From positions 62,001 through 126,000 of the forward strand of contig JBLXBZ010000001.1 of NCBI GenBank assembly GCA_048265185.1: a stretch of 64,000 nt of DNA. The letters are read 5' to 3'. Positions 25,217-34,443 of the stretch are shown piece after piece (positions within the stretch are counted from its first letter, which is position 1; each line of letters opens with the position of its first letter). The notes below the pieces were generated by a model, which ran no database searches, was not told the DNA's origin, and saw only the letters and a list, made by a program, of their open reading frames with translations. The position numbers and the translations under genes are program-made. This stretch comes from JBLXBZ01 sp048265185 (lineage in GTDB: Bacteria > Pseudomonadota > Alphaproteobacteria > Rhizobiales > Stappiaceae).

Positions 25217-25789
25217 ATGGTTCGCAACACGCAAAATGCATATGGCTGGCTCGCCATCTTGTTCCATTGGTCTATGGCGGCGATGATTATTGGCATGTTG
25301 GGGCTTGGACTCTACATGCATGGTTTGCCGCTGACGGACGCTGACAAATTTCCATTGTATCAGCTACATAAGTCGATCGGGTTTTTGGTGCTTTTGATGG
25401 CCGCCTTGCGTTTGCTTTGGCGGCTCGTCAATCCCGCGCCCACGCTTCCCGCCGCCATGCCTGTCTGGGAGAAAGTCTTGGCTCACCTTGGGCATTTGGG
25501 GCTTTATGGCTTGATGTTCGCTCTTCCGGTTTCTGGTTGGTTGATGGTTTCCGCGTCGCCGCTTGGATTGCCGACTGTCATTTTCGATAGTTTCGTAATG
25601 CCTCATTTACCTGTTCCCGCAGTGATGGGGGACAAGGCGAGCGTTGAGGGTGTTTTTCGCGAGATTCATGAAATCATGGCCTGGGCGTTGATCTTGCTGC
25701 TGATCGGTCATGTGGCCGCAGCCATGAAGCATCATTTCATTTCAAAAGATACAACGCTTGTGCGAATGCTGAAGCCGAAGCGGCTTTGA
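25217..25789 (+). CDS. Cytochrome b561-family membrane protein
   Basis: A 190-residue, four-helix membrane cytochrome expected to bind two b-type haems and move electrons between quinone and a periplasmic partner. Candidate haem-ligand histidines lie in 'LFHWSMAAM', 'YQLHKSIGF', 'HEIMAWALIL' and 'LIGHVAAAMKHH', the usual pattern of the bacterial b561 (CybB-like) family. It sits between two YceI-family genes on the same strand, a linkage seen widely, so the three probably act together. Confidence 0.92.
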   Translation: MVRNTQNAYGWLAILFHWSMAAMIIGMLGLGLYMHGLPLTDADKFPLYQLHKSIGFLVLLMAALRLLWRLVNPAPTLPAAMPVWEKVLAHLGHLGLYGLMFALPVSGWLMVSASPLGLPTVIFDSFVMPHLPVPAVMGDKASVEGVFREIHEIMAWALILLLIGHVAAAMKHHFISKDTTLVRMLKPKRL

Positions 25790-25901
25790 GGGGAAACCTT
25801 CGTGGCCGCGTGAATGTCCTGACTGTAGCGTTGGGGTGAATTAGGAATGAATGGGTCTTTTGCCCAGAACGCTATGATGCGCGTTCAGATGGAGTGATGA
25901 A

Positions 25902-26492
25902 ATGATCAGAGCGACGAATGAGAATTTTAGCGCAGTGAAATCCTGGGCGCGGACGGCTCTTCTGGGCGCCGGGTTGGCGTGCATTGGAACGGGAGCCGCC
26001 GTCGCAGACGTTTGGACGGTTGAACGCCAAGAGAGCAAGCTGAGTTTTCTGGTCGAACAGAATAGCGCTCCGATTGAAGGCGTGTTTGGCGAATGGTCCG
26101 CTGATATTGATTTTGATCCGTCAGTCCCTGAAAGCGCGAAGATTCGCGTCGTTATTGACACAGGTTCGGCGAAAACCGGCGCGGCGCAGGTGGACAGCTC
26201 TTTGCCCGGAGAAGGCTGGTTTAACGTCTCGGCGTTTCCTGAGGCGGTCTTTGAGACTTCCGGCGTCAAGTCGCTGGGGGATAATGAATATGAAGCGATT
26301 GGAGACTTGACGATACGTGGCGTGGCTCAGCCGGTGGTGTTGCGCTTCAACCTTGATATCGAAGGAGATGTGGCCACTGCGGTTGGCGGCGTGGATTTGG
26401 CGCGGGCCGATTGGTCTATCGGCGATGGCGTTCCGGCGCCTACGGTGAGCGATATGGTGACGGTGGCTTTTGAGTTGAAGGCGCGCAGGTGA
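25902..26492 (+). CDS. YceI-family periplasmic protein, copy 2
   Basis: A 196-residue secreted YceI protein with a longer N-terminus: signal peptide core around residues 17–35, ending 'GAAVADVWT'. The domain shows 'ESKLSFLVEQNSAPIEGVFG', 'GWFNVSAFPEAVFETSG' and 'GDLTIRGVAQPVVLRF'. It is clearly diverged from copy 1; the loop that reads HLKGPDFFD in copy 1 is replaced by 'SSLPGEGWFNV'. It follows the b561 gene by 112 bp and precedes fumarase. Confidence 0.92.
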   Translation: MIRATNENFSAVKSWARTALLGAGLACIGTGAAVADVWTVERQESKLSFLVEQNSAPIEGVFGEWSADIDFDPSVPESAKIRVVIDTGSAKTGAAQVDSSLPGEGWFNVSAFPEAVFETSGVKSLGDNEYEAIGDLTIRGVAQPVVLRFNLDIEGDVATAVGGVDLARADWSIGDGVPAPTVSDMVTVAFELKARR

Positions 26493-26599
26493 AGACTTTT
26501 GGCTTATGTTGGCGGAAGATTTGCAAGCTATGCTTGGCAGTCTTCGCCTTCATGGCGTAAAAGTCGCATACAGATTCGCTTGAGGGAGATTGCCGCGCC

Positions 26600-28234
26600 A
26601 TGGCCGACCATACGCCGCCAGAATACCACCATTCGTCGCTGTTTCCGCTGGGGGCGGATGAGACGCCTTATCGCAAGTTGACGGATAAGTATGTTTCCAC
26701 CACCTCGTTGAATGGTAAAGAAGTCCTTGTCGTCGAGCCGGAAGCTTTGCGCTTGCTTGCTGAAGAAGCGTTCACCGACATCAACCATTTCCTTCGGCCT
26801 GGGCATTTGCAGCAACTTCGCAAGATTCTGGACGATCCGGAGGCGACGGCGAATGATAAATTCGTCGCTTATGACCTTTTGAAAAACGCCAATATCGCCT
26901 CTCACGGCGTTTTGCCCATGTGCCAAGACACCGGCACGGCGATTATCATGGGAAAGAAGGGGCGACGGGTCTGGACGGACGGCGACGACGAGGCGTCTCT
27001 AGGAGAAGGGGCGCGCGACGCATATTTCAAAAAGAATTTGCGTTATTCGCAACTGGCGCCCTTGTCGATGTTCGAGGAGAAAAACACCGCGAACAATATG
27101 CCGGCTCAAGTGGATATCTATTCAGAAGGCGATGACGCTTATAAGTTTTTGTTCATGGCGAAGGGCGGCGGTTCCGCCAACAAGACGTTTCTGTTTCAAG
27201 GAACGCCTTCGCTTTTGACGCCTGAGCGCTTGGTAGAGTTTTTGCGAGAAAAAATTCTGACGCTTGGAACCGCCGCTTGTCCACCCTATCATTTGGCCAT
27301 TGTCATTGGCGGCACTAGCGCCGAACTGAACTTGAAAACCGTTAAGCTCGCCTCCGCTCGTTACCTTGATAGTCTGCCGACTAAAGGGTCTGAATCCGGT
27401 CATGCGTTCCGTGATATTGAAATGGAGCGACAGATTCATAAACTCACTCAAGATACTGGCGTTGGCGCGCAGTTTGGCGGTAAGTATTTCTGTCATGACG
27501 TGCGGGTTATTCGTTTGCCGCGTCACGGCGCGTCTCTGCCCATTGGTCTGGGTGTGTCTTGTTCCGCTGATCGTCAAGCCGTTGGTAAAATCACGAAAGA
27601 CGGCGTTTTCCTAGAGGCGTTGGAGCGCCATCCGGACAAATATCTGCCCGAGGTGACGGAAGAGCAATTGGGCGATAAGGTCGTGAAAGTCGATCTCACC
27701 CGGCCCATGAGCGAAATTCTTGGGGAATTGACGCGCCATCCCATCAAAACGCGTTTGTCGCTGACAGGGCCATTAATCGTGGCTCGTGACTTGGCGCATT
27801 CCAAATTGCGCGACTTGCTTGATGCGGGCGAGCCTCTGCCGGACTACTTCAAGAACCATCCGATCTATTATGCTGGCCCGGCCAAGACGCCGGAAGGTAT
27901 GCCGTCCGGATCATTTGGCCCCACCACAGCAGGTCGAATGGACGCTTATGTGGATCAGTTCCAGGCCGCAGGCGGCTCAATGGTGATGTTGGCGAAAGGG
28001 AATAGGTCCGCGCAAGTGCGCCGGGCTTGTCAGGCCCATGGCGGCTTCTATTTAGGGTCTATCGGCGGCCCGGCCGCGCGGCTCGCGCAAGATTGCATTA
28101 AGAAGGTTGAAGTCGTCGAATTTGAAGAATTGGGCATGGAGGCGATCTGGAGGATCGAGGTTGAAGATTTTCCCGCCTTTATTGTTATCGACGACAAAGG
28201 AAATGACTTCTTCAAGGAATTAAACCTCGGCTAG
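26600..28234 (+). CDS. fumA: Class I (iron–sulfur) fumarate hydratase
   Basis: Converts fumarate to malate in the TCA cycle using an oxygen-sensitive [4Fe-4S] cluster. The 544-residue protein has the two-part class I layout: an N-terminal alpha domain and a C-terminal beta domain ('GPTTAGRMDAYVDQFQAAGG'). Cluster ligands by alignment with E. coli FumA are C108 ('PMCQDTGTA'), C227 ('ACPPYH') and C321 ('GVSCSADRQ'), each offset by +3. It is transcribed alone and ends in a hairpin terminator. Confidence 0.96.
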   Translation: MADHTPPEYHHSSLFPLGADETPYRKLTDKYVSTTSLNGKEVLVVEPEALRLLAEEAFTDINHFLRPGHLQQLRKILDDPEATANDKFVAYDLLKNANIASHGVLPMCQDTGTAIIMGKKGRRVWTDGDDEASLGEGARDAYFKKNLRYSQLAPLSMFEEKNTANNMPAQVDIYSEGDDAYKFLFMAKGGGSANKTFLFQGTPSLLTPERLVEFLREKILTLGTAACPPYHLAIVIGGTSAELNLKTVKLASARYLDSLPTKGSESGHAFRDIEMERQIHKLTQDTGVGAQFGGKYFCHDVRVIRLPRHGASLPIGLGVSCSADRQAVGKITKDGVFLEALERHPDKYLPEVTEEQLGDKVVKVDLTRPMSEILGELTRHPIKTRLSLTGPLIVARDLAHSKLRDLLDAGEPLPDYFKNHPIYYAGPAKTPEGMPSGSFGPTTAGRMDAYVDQFQAAGGSMVMLAKGNRSAQVRRACQAHGGFYLGSIGGPAARLAQDCIKKVEVVEFEELGMEAIWRIEVEDFPAFIVIDDKGNDFFKELNLG

Positions 28235-28271
28235 AATGATTTGTTCGATCCGAAAATGCGAAATTAAATCG

Positions 28272-28301
28272 ACGGGCGTTGCTGTGGCGGCGCCCGTTTT
28301 T
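28272..28301 (+). terminator. Rho-independent terminator of fumarase
   Basis: ACGGGCG (28272–28278) pairs with CGCCCGT (28291–28297) and is followed by T's to 28301. It lies 38 bp after the fumarase stop, in the gap to a convergent gene. Confidence 0.85.
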
Positions 28302-28351
28302 CTGTTCTTTATTTGGATTGCAGACACGGTTTCACCGTGCACTTGAACTGC

Positions 28352-29824
28352 CTAGCTTCGGTGTTTTCCCAGAAGAGCGAAACGAAGACGGCGATCCGCG
28401 CCGAAGCCGTCATAGTGAAACCGTAGATAGGCGTTCACATCAACTGTCGCGGACGGATTAACCCGAATGAGCGTTGTATCCGTGCGCAGTTCAAAGGTGG
28501 CGTGTTTCGTATCGTGAAGAATATCGTCGATGGACCCAGGCGGACGTAGTGATGGTTTAATCAACGAGGTGGCGAAATCAATCCCGCCATAAAAACCCAG
28601 GTCCATCACGTGTAGGCCATCATCGACGCAAGTTCGCGCCGAGGTGTCGGCGCTGACGGGGTGGATATCGTAGAGAGCGGGAGCGTCGATGTTTTGTGAA
28701 TGCAGATAAAATTGCCCAATTGGCGCGGAAAGACCAGCTGTTTGGACCTCTCTATCGCCACGCGCCGGCGTGTAAGTGATCTGCGTCAAGGGCGACACGG
28801 TGACCAGCTCAGGGAAGGGGGCGCAGTTGGCGATCATGGGAAATGACCGGGTGAGCGCGCCTTCTTCCCAAACTTGAAGTTCTTGTGAATTGGCGTTTAC
28901 GCTTAGAACGACGCCTTGAGATTGGCTGGGCAACCAGCGTTGTCTCTCTATCGCTAATTCAATTTGTTCAATGCGGCGCGTGACCGGAATATTTAGCGCG
29001 ATGACGGTTTTTTTGTTCAACTTGCCGGTTTGCGGTATGCCGTAGCGATATTGAGCTGCGAGCACTGCGGCCTGCACCTCCTCGTCGAAAACGTCTGGAT
29101 TGGCGCTCCCTGAAGAGGAGGGGGACAGGAGGCCGTCTAATATGAGGCGTTTTCGCAGCGTCGAAAGACGCGTGTCTTCGTCGCCCAGCTGGATTGTTGG
29201 CCCCATTGGCACATAGGGAAACCCATGCGCTTTTTTTATTTTTTGGTAGTGCGCCAGATATTGTTTAAGGGTCCGATAGTTTTGATTGTAAGGCTCCCAA
29301 ACCTGAAAAAAGCGCTCCATGGTTGAGGTTTGCGCGAGCGCTTCAAGGGCGAGCGCGCCTGTGAAAGGTTTTCGGGCGGGAATTTTTTCGCCATACACCA
29401 TTTGCGCAAGGTGGCGCCCGTTCTTGATGTCTTCGGCGTATCGAAGAAAATGCGCGGAGAACCAGAGTTCAATCAGCGCTTGACGGCTCGTAGGGGCATG
29501 AGCGGCTTCAGCCTGAATTTTTTCAAGAAACGTAATTGGATAATTGTCCGAAGACAGCCCGTCAGATTGCGCGTTTCTTAAACGTTTTATGAAGTCTTCC
29601 ATCCTCCCGCTGTTAATCCAGATTGGTTGCCGGGAGGTGGATGTATAGAATTTATGAATATATTTGTAGTTATTTTTCAACGTTAGGGGGAGGTGTTTAG
29701 GGTGCGCTAGTATTTCCTTGATTGAATTGACAATTGTGTCTGAGTAACTCGTTGTTGATGATACAGTCGAAATCAAAAAAATAATTATGGCGTGAAATAA
29801 TGGCGTAAGGAAAATACTTTTCAT
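28352..29824 (-). CDS. Divergent L,D-transpeptidase-like protein (YcbB/LdtD architecture)
   Basis: A 490-residue exported protein with a signal-like N-terminus (residues 1–25). The layout follows YcbB/LdtD: a scaffold region (60–200, 'LSSDNYPITFLEKI'), a peptidoglycan-binding domain (about 215–280, 'QAAVLAAQYRYGIPQTGKL'), the linker 'IEQIELAIERQRWLP', and a C-terminal YkuD-like region with 'IGQFYLHSQN'. The catalytic S-H-G-C-I-R motif is altered to S-A-R-T-C-V-D: cysteine C399 is kept, but the preceding His-Gly is gone. It may be inactive or use different chemistry. Composition is more AT-rich than its neighbours. The gene is divergent from a DUF2339 gene and convergent with fumarase. Confidence 0.75.
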   Translation of the reverse strand: MKSIFLTPLFHAIIIFLISTVSSTTSYSDTIVNSIKEILAHPKHLPLTLKNNYKYIHKFYTSTSRQPIWINSGRMEDFIKRLRNAQSDGLSSDNYPITFLEKIQAEAAHAPTSRQALIELWFSAHFLRYAEDIKNGRHLAQMVYGEKIPARKPFTGALALEALAQTSTMERFFQVWEPYNQNYRTLKQYLAHYQKIKKAHGFPYVPMGPTIQLGDEDTRLSTLRKRLILDGLLSPSSSGSANPDVFDEEVQAAVLAAQYRYGIPQTGKLNKKTVIALNIPVTRRIEQIELAIERQRWLPSQSQGVVLSVNANSQELQVWEEGALTRSFPMIANCAPFPELVTVSPLTQITYTPARGDREVQTAGLSAPIGQFYLHSQNIDAPALYDIHPVSADTSARTCVDDGLHVMDLGFYGGIDFATSLIKPSLRPPGSIDDILHDTKHATFELRTDTTLIRVNPSATVDVNAYLRFHYDGFGADRRLRFALLGKHRS

Positions 29825-29922
29825 TTTAATAGGTATCTCCCATGATGCTTTTGAGCGAATTAATGTTTATTATATTTTTAAAAAAACTTCCAATCAGTTT
29901 CGCGTGTATGATTTTTAGTAAG

Positions 29923-29941
29923 TGTAAAATAAACTTTTACA
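29923..29941. promoter_or_regulatory. 19-bp perfect dyad between divergent genes
   Basis: TGTAAAA-TAAAC-TTTTACA lies in the very AT-rich 307-bp gap (29825–30131) between the L,D-transpeptidase-like gene and the DUF2339 gene. Arms of 7 bp with a 5-bp spacer form a typical homodimer operator; it could control both genes. No other feature is seen in the gap. Confidence 0.5.
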
Positions 29942-30131
29942 AATTTGCAATAACCTCGTTAACTTTTTGTATATAAATGAAAAATAACTTTCAATTGAGC
30001 TTTTAAAAAGGGTTTTTGCGGTTTCCCTTAGGTGATTCGTTTCTGAAAAGGGCTTCCAGCTCGTTCGTTGCAAGGTTTGAGTCGGATCGCATTTAAGATA
30101 TTTTTTCTTGTGCGCTTCATGCCGCCTTCTT

Positions 30132-32924
30132 ATGGTTCGGCTTTGTGATCCTGTCAGCTTTTTTAGGTTGCAACTTCCGGATTATACTTTGGAAACTATC
30201 GCTTTTGTCGCTTTACTGGTTAGCGGTTTTCTGTTTATAGGCGCGGTGTGCGGGATCATCGCGTTTTCGAAGGTGAGGCGCTTAGAAAAACGCTTCGCGC
30301 ACTTGCAGGCGCATTTTGACGAAATCGGTCTCCAAAAGCAAAATAAAGCTGATGCTGCGACCTCGTCTGGACAAGACGCTGGAGAAGTCAAACCTAGTAA
30401 AACGCATACGCCAGGCGAAATGGGAGAGAGGTCGGGGCGTCCAACCGCGTCAATACCTGAAGAATATGCGCAAAATCCGTCAGCGGAGCCAGCGCCGGAA
30501 AAAGCAAAGCCGCGCTTTTCAATTAAAGGATTTCGTTCTTTTGAGGAGCGTATAGGAGCTCGTTGGGCCGTATGGCTGGGCGGGTTGGCTATGGTTCTTG
30601 GCGGCGTTTTTATGGTCCGTTACTCGATCGACGCCGGACTTTTGACGCCTTTGGCGCGCGTTATCGCCGGCGCGTTGACGGCGGCGGCTCTCGTGGGCGG
30701 AGGTGAATGGACACGCCGTCGCAGCGCCTTTGAGTCTCGAGAAAAGCAGGCCTATATTCCGGGGGTTCTGACCCTTGCGGGAACCACGACGGCTTTCGCC
30801 AGCGTTTTTGCGGCGCATGCGCTTTATAACCTCATCGGCCCGTCAGTTTCTTTCGTTCTTCTCGCTCTGACGGCGCTTGTTACGCTTATTGCGGCGACGC
30901 TGCATGGTCCCGCTGTCGCGTCATATGGCTTACTGGCAAGCTATTTTGTGCCGTTTCTGGTGAATTCGGACAACCGCTCATTATGGCCACTGGCTATCTA
31001 CGGGGTGTTTGTGTCTGTGGCCGCATATGGGGTCGCGCGGCTTCGTCTCTGGCGCTGGCTCGCCATTGGCGCAGCTATTGGAGCAATCCTCTGGGGGCAT
31101 TTGCTGGCCATTGGAGGCAATGGGGCGCATGACGTCGTCGCGTTGGCTTTTTACAATCTTGCGGCGCTGGGACTGGCGACTTTTGTTTTTGTTTTCAGCC
31201 TCTACGCGCGCAACCCCTCCTTTTTACCGAGTAGTCAGGATCGTGCGGCGACAACAATATTGATCCTGCACGGTGCGCTGTTTTTCTATTTGTTGCAGGT
31301 TGACGCTTTTGGCCCCTTGTCGCTGGTGTTGTTCACGCTGTTCGCGGCGACGTTATTGATTATCGCAGCGCAATGGCCGTCGGTTTCTTATATCGCCTTT
31401 GGCGCGGCGAGCCTTTTGTCTCTTGGATATTTTTCCTGGGACGTGAGTGTGTCGCCTGCGGACGCTTTGCAGCAGTTTTCCTCGGCTCCGCGCATGATGG
31501 CGGCATGGTCGGATCCTTCTGTGGGCGAGTTCCTGAAGGTCGGCGTTTTGTTCGCGGTTGTGGCGGCTGCGGTGGGTTTCTGGGGCGCTTTGGTTTCTTC
31601 TGGGCGTATGGCGCTTTCGGTGGCGGGAGCGGCGACGCCGGTCGCTTTGCTGATTATTGCTTATTTGCGCGTTTCGTCCTTCGACGGAAATACGTTCTTC
31701 GGGTTGGCTGCGCTGGGGCTTGCTGTTGGATTGATCGCGGGGCTCAGACGTCTTGAGTTAAAATTGCTGAAGAAAGCGCATGGCCGGGAGGCGGCGTTGG
31801 CGGTTTACGCCATCGGCTCGGTTGCGGCGATTATTTTCGCAATGTCGATCCTGCTTGAAAACGGCTGGTTGCCTGTTGGTCTGGCGCTGTTATCCGTTGG
31901 AATAATCTGGGTGCGGGAGAAATGGCCTGTTCCTTCTTTGGCTTGGACGGCGCTTATCGTCGCCTTGCTTTCTTGCGCTGTCATTGCGTATGAGCCGACA
32001 ATTGTCGGAACCGCGCAGCTGTCAAAGACGCCGCTTTTCAATCCGTTGCTTTATGGATATGGGGTTCCTGCTATTTCTTTTGCATTTTGCGCTTGGCGTT
32101 TGCGTTTTGGCGATGCCCTTCTGGCGCAGCGAATATTTGAATCTCTGGCGCTTTTCGCAGGCTTGGTCACGATCATGGTGCTTATTCACCACGCGATGAA
32201 TGACGGTGCGTTTTATGCGCCCGCCGATACGCTTGCGGAGCGAAGCCTTTTCTCATTGGTTCTGTTGTCAGGGGCCTTGGTGTTTCAACGTCTGGATCAC
32301 TTGTCACATAGCCCGGTTTTGCGCGTTGGAAGTTTGATCGCCGGCGCGACGGGGTTTGCGGCGATTACGACCTTGCATCTATTTATTTTGAACCCTTTTC
32401 TAACGGGGGAAAATATAGGCGATGGGCTGGTGTTTAACCTGCTTCTGACAGCTTACCTGCTTCCTGCAATTATATGCGCGGCGATTGCTTTGGGTATAGG
32501 CGGTCGTTATCTGGGCGCTTCGCCACGACCTGTCTGGTATCGGGTTTTCGCCGGGGGGCTGTCAGGCGCCTTATTGTTTTTCTGGATTACGCTGGAGGTT
32601 CGGGCGTTTTTTCATGGCGGCCATCTTTCTTTGGGAGCCACGGGGGAAACGGAACTTTATAGCTACTCTGCGGCATGGCTGGCCTTTGGCGTAATCGTTT
32701 TATTGTTGGGTTTTAAGCGTAATTCGAGAATTCTTAGGCTGGCCTCCGCCGTTTTCGTATTCGCGGCGGTGGTGAAGGTTTTCCTTTTCGATATGAATGG
32801 ATTGGATGGTCCTTTGCGTGCATTGTCCTTCATCGGCCTTGGCGCTGCGTTGATTGGAATTGGCTATTTATACCAGCGCCTTTTAGCGCGGCGCTCCACA
32901 TCGGCCGGAGCTGACGATCTGTGA
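30132..32924 (+). CDS. Large DUF2339 polytopic membrane protein
   Basis: About 930 residues with one N-terminal membrane helix, a Glu/Lys/Ala-rich linker (residues ~60–125), and then more than twenty predicted transmembrane helices. The DUF2339 entry motif is clear: 'FEERIGARWAVWLGGLAM' followed by 'GGVFMVRYSIDAGLLTPLAR'. Members are uncharacterised; the scale suggests an envelope or transport-related role, which I cannot specify. The start is uncertain: I use the ATG at 30132, though a TTG at 30108 would add 8 residues, and neither has a clear ribosome-binding site. It appears monocistronic. Confidence 0.82.
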   Translation: MVRLCDPVSFFRLQLPDYTLETIAFVALLVSGFLFIGAVCGIIAFSKVRRLEKRFAHLQAHFDEIGLQKQNKADAATSSGQDAGEVKPSKTHTPGEMGERSGRPTASIPEEYAQNPSAEPAPEKAKPRFSIKGFRSFEERIGARWAVWLGGLAMVLGGVFMVRYSIDAGLLTPLARVIAGALTAAALVGGGEWTRRRSAFESREKQAYIPGVLTLAGTTTAFASVFAAHALYNLIGPSVSFVLLALTALVTLIAATLHGPAVASYGLLASYFVPFLVNSDNRSLWPLAIYGVFVSVAAYGVARLRLWRWLAIGAAIGAILWGHLLAIGGNGAHDVVALAFYNLAALGLATFVFVFSLYARNPSFLPSSQDRAATTILILHGALFFYLLQVDAFGPLSLVLFTLFAATLLIIAAQWPSVSYIAFGAASLLSLGYFSWDVSVSPADALQQFSSAPRMMAAWSDPSVGEFLKVGVLFAVVAAAVGFWGALVSSGRMALSVAGAATPVALLIIAYLRVSSFDGNTFFGLAALGLAVGLIAGLRRLELKLLKKAHGREAALAVYAIGSVAAIIFAMSILLENGWLPVGLALLSVGIIWVREKWPVPSLAWTALIVALLSCAVIAYEPTIVGTAQLSKTPLFNPLLYGYGVPAISFAFCAWRLRFGDALLAQRIFESLALFAGLVTIMVLIHHAMNDGAFYAPADTLAERSLFSLVLLSGALVFQRLDHLSHSPVLRVGSLIAGATGFAAITTLHLFILNPFLTGENIGDGLVFNLLLTAYLLPAIICAAIALGIGGRYLGASPRPVWYRVFAGGLSGALLFFWITLEVRAFFHGGHLSLGATGETELYSYSAAWLAFGVIVLLLGFKRNSRILRLASAVFVFAAVVKVFLFDMNGLDGPLRALSFIGLGAALIGIGYLYQRLLARRSTSAGADDL

Positions 32925-33254
32925 GTGGCGCGCCGGGCTGTAATACATGATGGACGTTGGCTTACGTTAAGGCGAGGCGTGGGAGTTGAGAGCTGGGTTG
33001 CGCTAGATACGCCATTGTGTTGTTATCTGTGTTTACCTGTTCGTCAGGCGCGTTATGGAGACGCTATTTGGGCGCTATTAATCAGGCGCCGCCAAAGCGG
33101 GCGATTGTCGGCGTTGGAGTTGCGCTGAAGGTTCGAGCTGAAAAGTTCATTATTCAAAGTGAATCTTGGTGGCGCTGGTTCAGGAAGAGGCGTTTCGTGA
33201 GTTGGTTTCGGTTACTTTTAGGTCCTGTTTAGGTAAAATTTGAAAGGAGAGTGC
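32925..33254. other. Intergenic stretch without a recognisable gene
   Basis: This 330-bp gap separates the DUF2339 gene from the Bug-type binding-protein gene. Open frames here have no family resemblance and no ribosome-binding sites. The only evident signal is AAAGGAGAG at its end, serving the next gene. I see no clear terminator. Confidence 0.5.
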
Positions 33255-34211
33255 ATGATACGGGCCTGCCGCGTCATGGTGATGTTGCTTACTATCATGG
33301 TGGGCGGCGCGGGAGCGCGAGCTGACGACTTTCCCTCAAGATATCTTGATTTTATTGTTCCGTTTGGCCCGAACGGAGAGTCTGATATCGCCGTCAGATT
33401 GATGCAGAGATTTTTTGAAGTTAAATTTAATCAACAGCTTATTGTGAAATATGTCGCCGGAGCCGGCGGGGCCGTTGCTTGGTCGCAATTGAATTTCTTA
33501 GCGCGCGATGGCTATATATGGATGGGCGTCAATTTGCCCAACATCATTATTCAGCCGCTGCTGATGAGCACCGGATATGAAACCAAAGACATTGAAGTAG
33601 TGCATTTTTCTCATTTCACGCCAGACGCAATTCTTGTCAGGAATGACAGTCCTTATGAAACGCTTGCGGACCTCGTGGCGGTGGTCAGGGAAGCCCCGGA
33701 AAGCGTGAAATTTCTAGGCAGCGGCGTAGGGTCTGCAAGTTATCTGGCGCATGTTCGGTTCGACGATATTCTCGGAACTGAGACGTCTTTCACCAGACAT
33801 TCCGGAACGGCGTTGGCGGTTAATTCTTTAATTCAGAGTCAAGATGATGCGGTTCTATGGACGTCCTCATCTATTGCTGTTCAGAAAGCTGAGTTTTTAC
33901 GCCCTCTCGCTTTCGCGACGCGGGAGAGAATGAGCGCGTTTCCCAATGTTCCGACTTTTCGGGAGCTGGGATATGAAATGGTTTCTGGAGGCTATAGAGG
34001 CGTGGCGGTTCCCAAAGATACGGATTTGGCGGTGAGACGCAAGATCTCACAAATGCTAACGAATGTTGGGGGGGACGGTGATTATCGTCGCCAGATGCAA
34101 TCGGCAGGTTTTGAAGTTCTGGACGTTCCCATTGAAGACGTTCCAAGCTTCATGGAGCGGATTATCAATGATACGGTTAAGGTGGCCCGGCGCGCCGGCT
34201 TGATTGATTAA
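33255..34211 (+). CDS. Bug/TctC-family tripartite tricarboxylate transporter binding protein (orphan)
   Basis: A 318-residue periplasmic binding protein of the Bug family, which captures small carboxylates. It has a signal peptide (residues 1–23, 'GAGARA' before the cut). Family marks are 'RYLDFIVPFGPNGESDIAVR', 'VKYVAGAGGAVAW' (the ligand-proximal loop) and 'AFPNVPTFRELGYE'. The ATG at 33255 follows AAAGGAGAG. No TctA/TctB membrane genes are adjacent, as for most Bug proteins. Downstream are an Ldh_2-family dehydrogenase and a YeiH-type transporter, suggesting a shared small-acid substrate. Confidence 0.9.
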   Translation: MIRACRVMVMLLTIMVGGAGARADDFPSRYLDFIVPFGPNGESDIAVRLMQRFFEVKFNQQLIVKYVAGAGGAVAWSQLNFLARDGYIWMGVNLPNIIIQPLLMSTGYETKDIEVVHFSHFTPDAILVRNDSPYETLADLVAVVREAPESVKFLGSGVGSASYLAHVRFDDILGTETSFTRHSGTALAVNSLIQSQDDAVLWTSSSIAVQKAEFLRPLAFATRERMSAFPNVPTFRELGYEMVSGGYRGVAVPKDTDLAVRRKISQMLTNVGGDGDYRRQMQSAGFEVLDVPIEDVPSFMERIINDTVKVARRAGLID

Positions 34212-34443
34212 GGTTATTTTTGCGTTAAGTGGGTTCCATTTTTCTCCTTTTAGCGCTATCGGCTTTAGAGTTCTTGACGGGAGGCTTTCGGCTTTGAACT
34301 CCGCTCGTCACAAGTCCAGCCTTCAGGGCATGGCTCATGATTATAAGATCGTCCGCTGTGTTCTTACCCATTACATTCAAGCGTTTTTTGAATAATCGGC
34401 TCTCATTGTTCGTGAAAACGCTCTAGCCCTAAGGTTTCCATCC

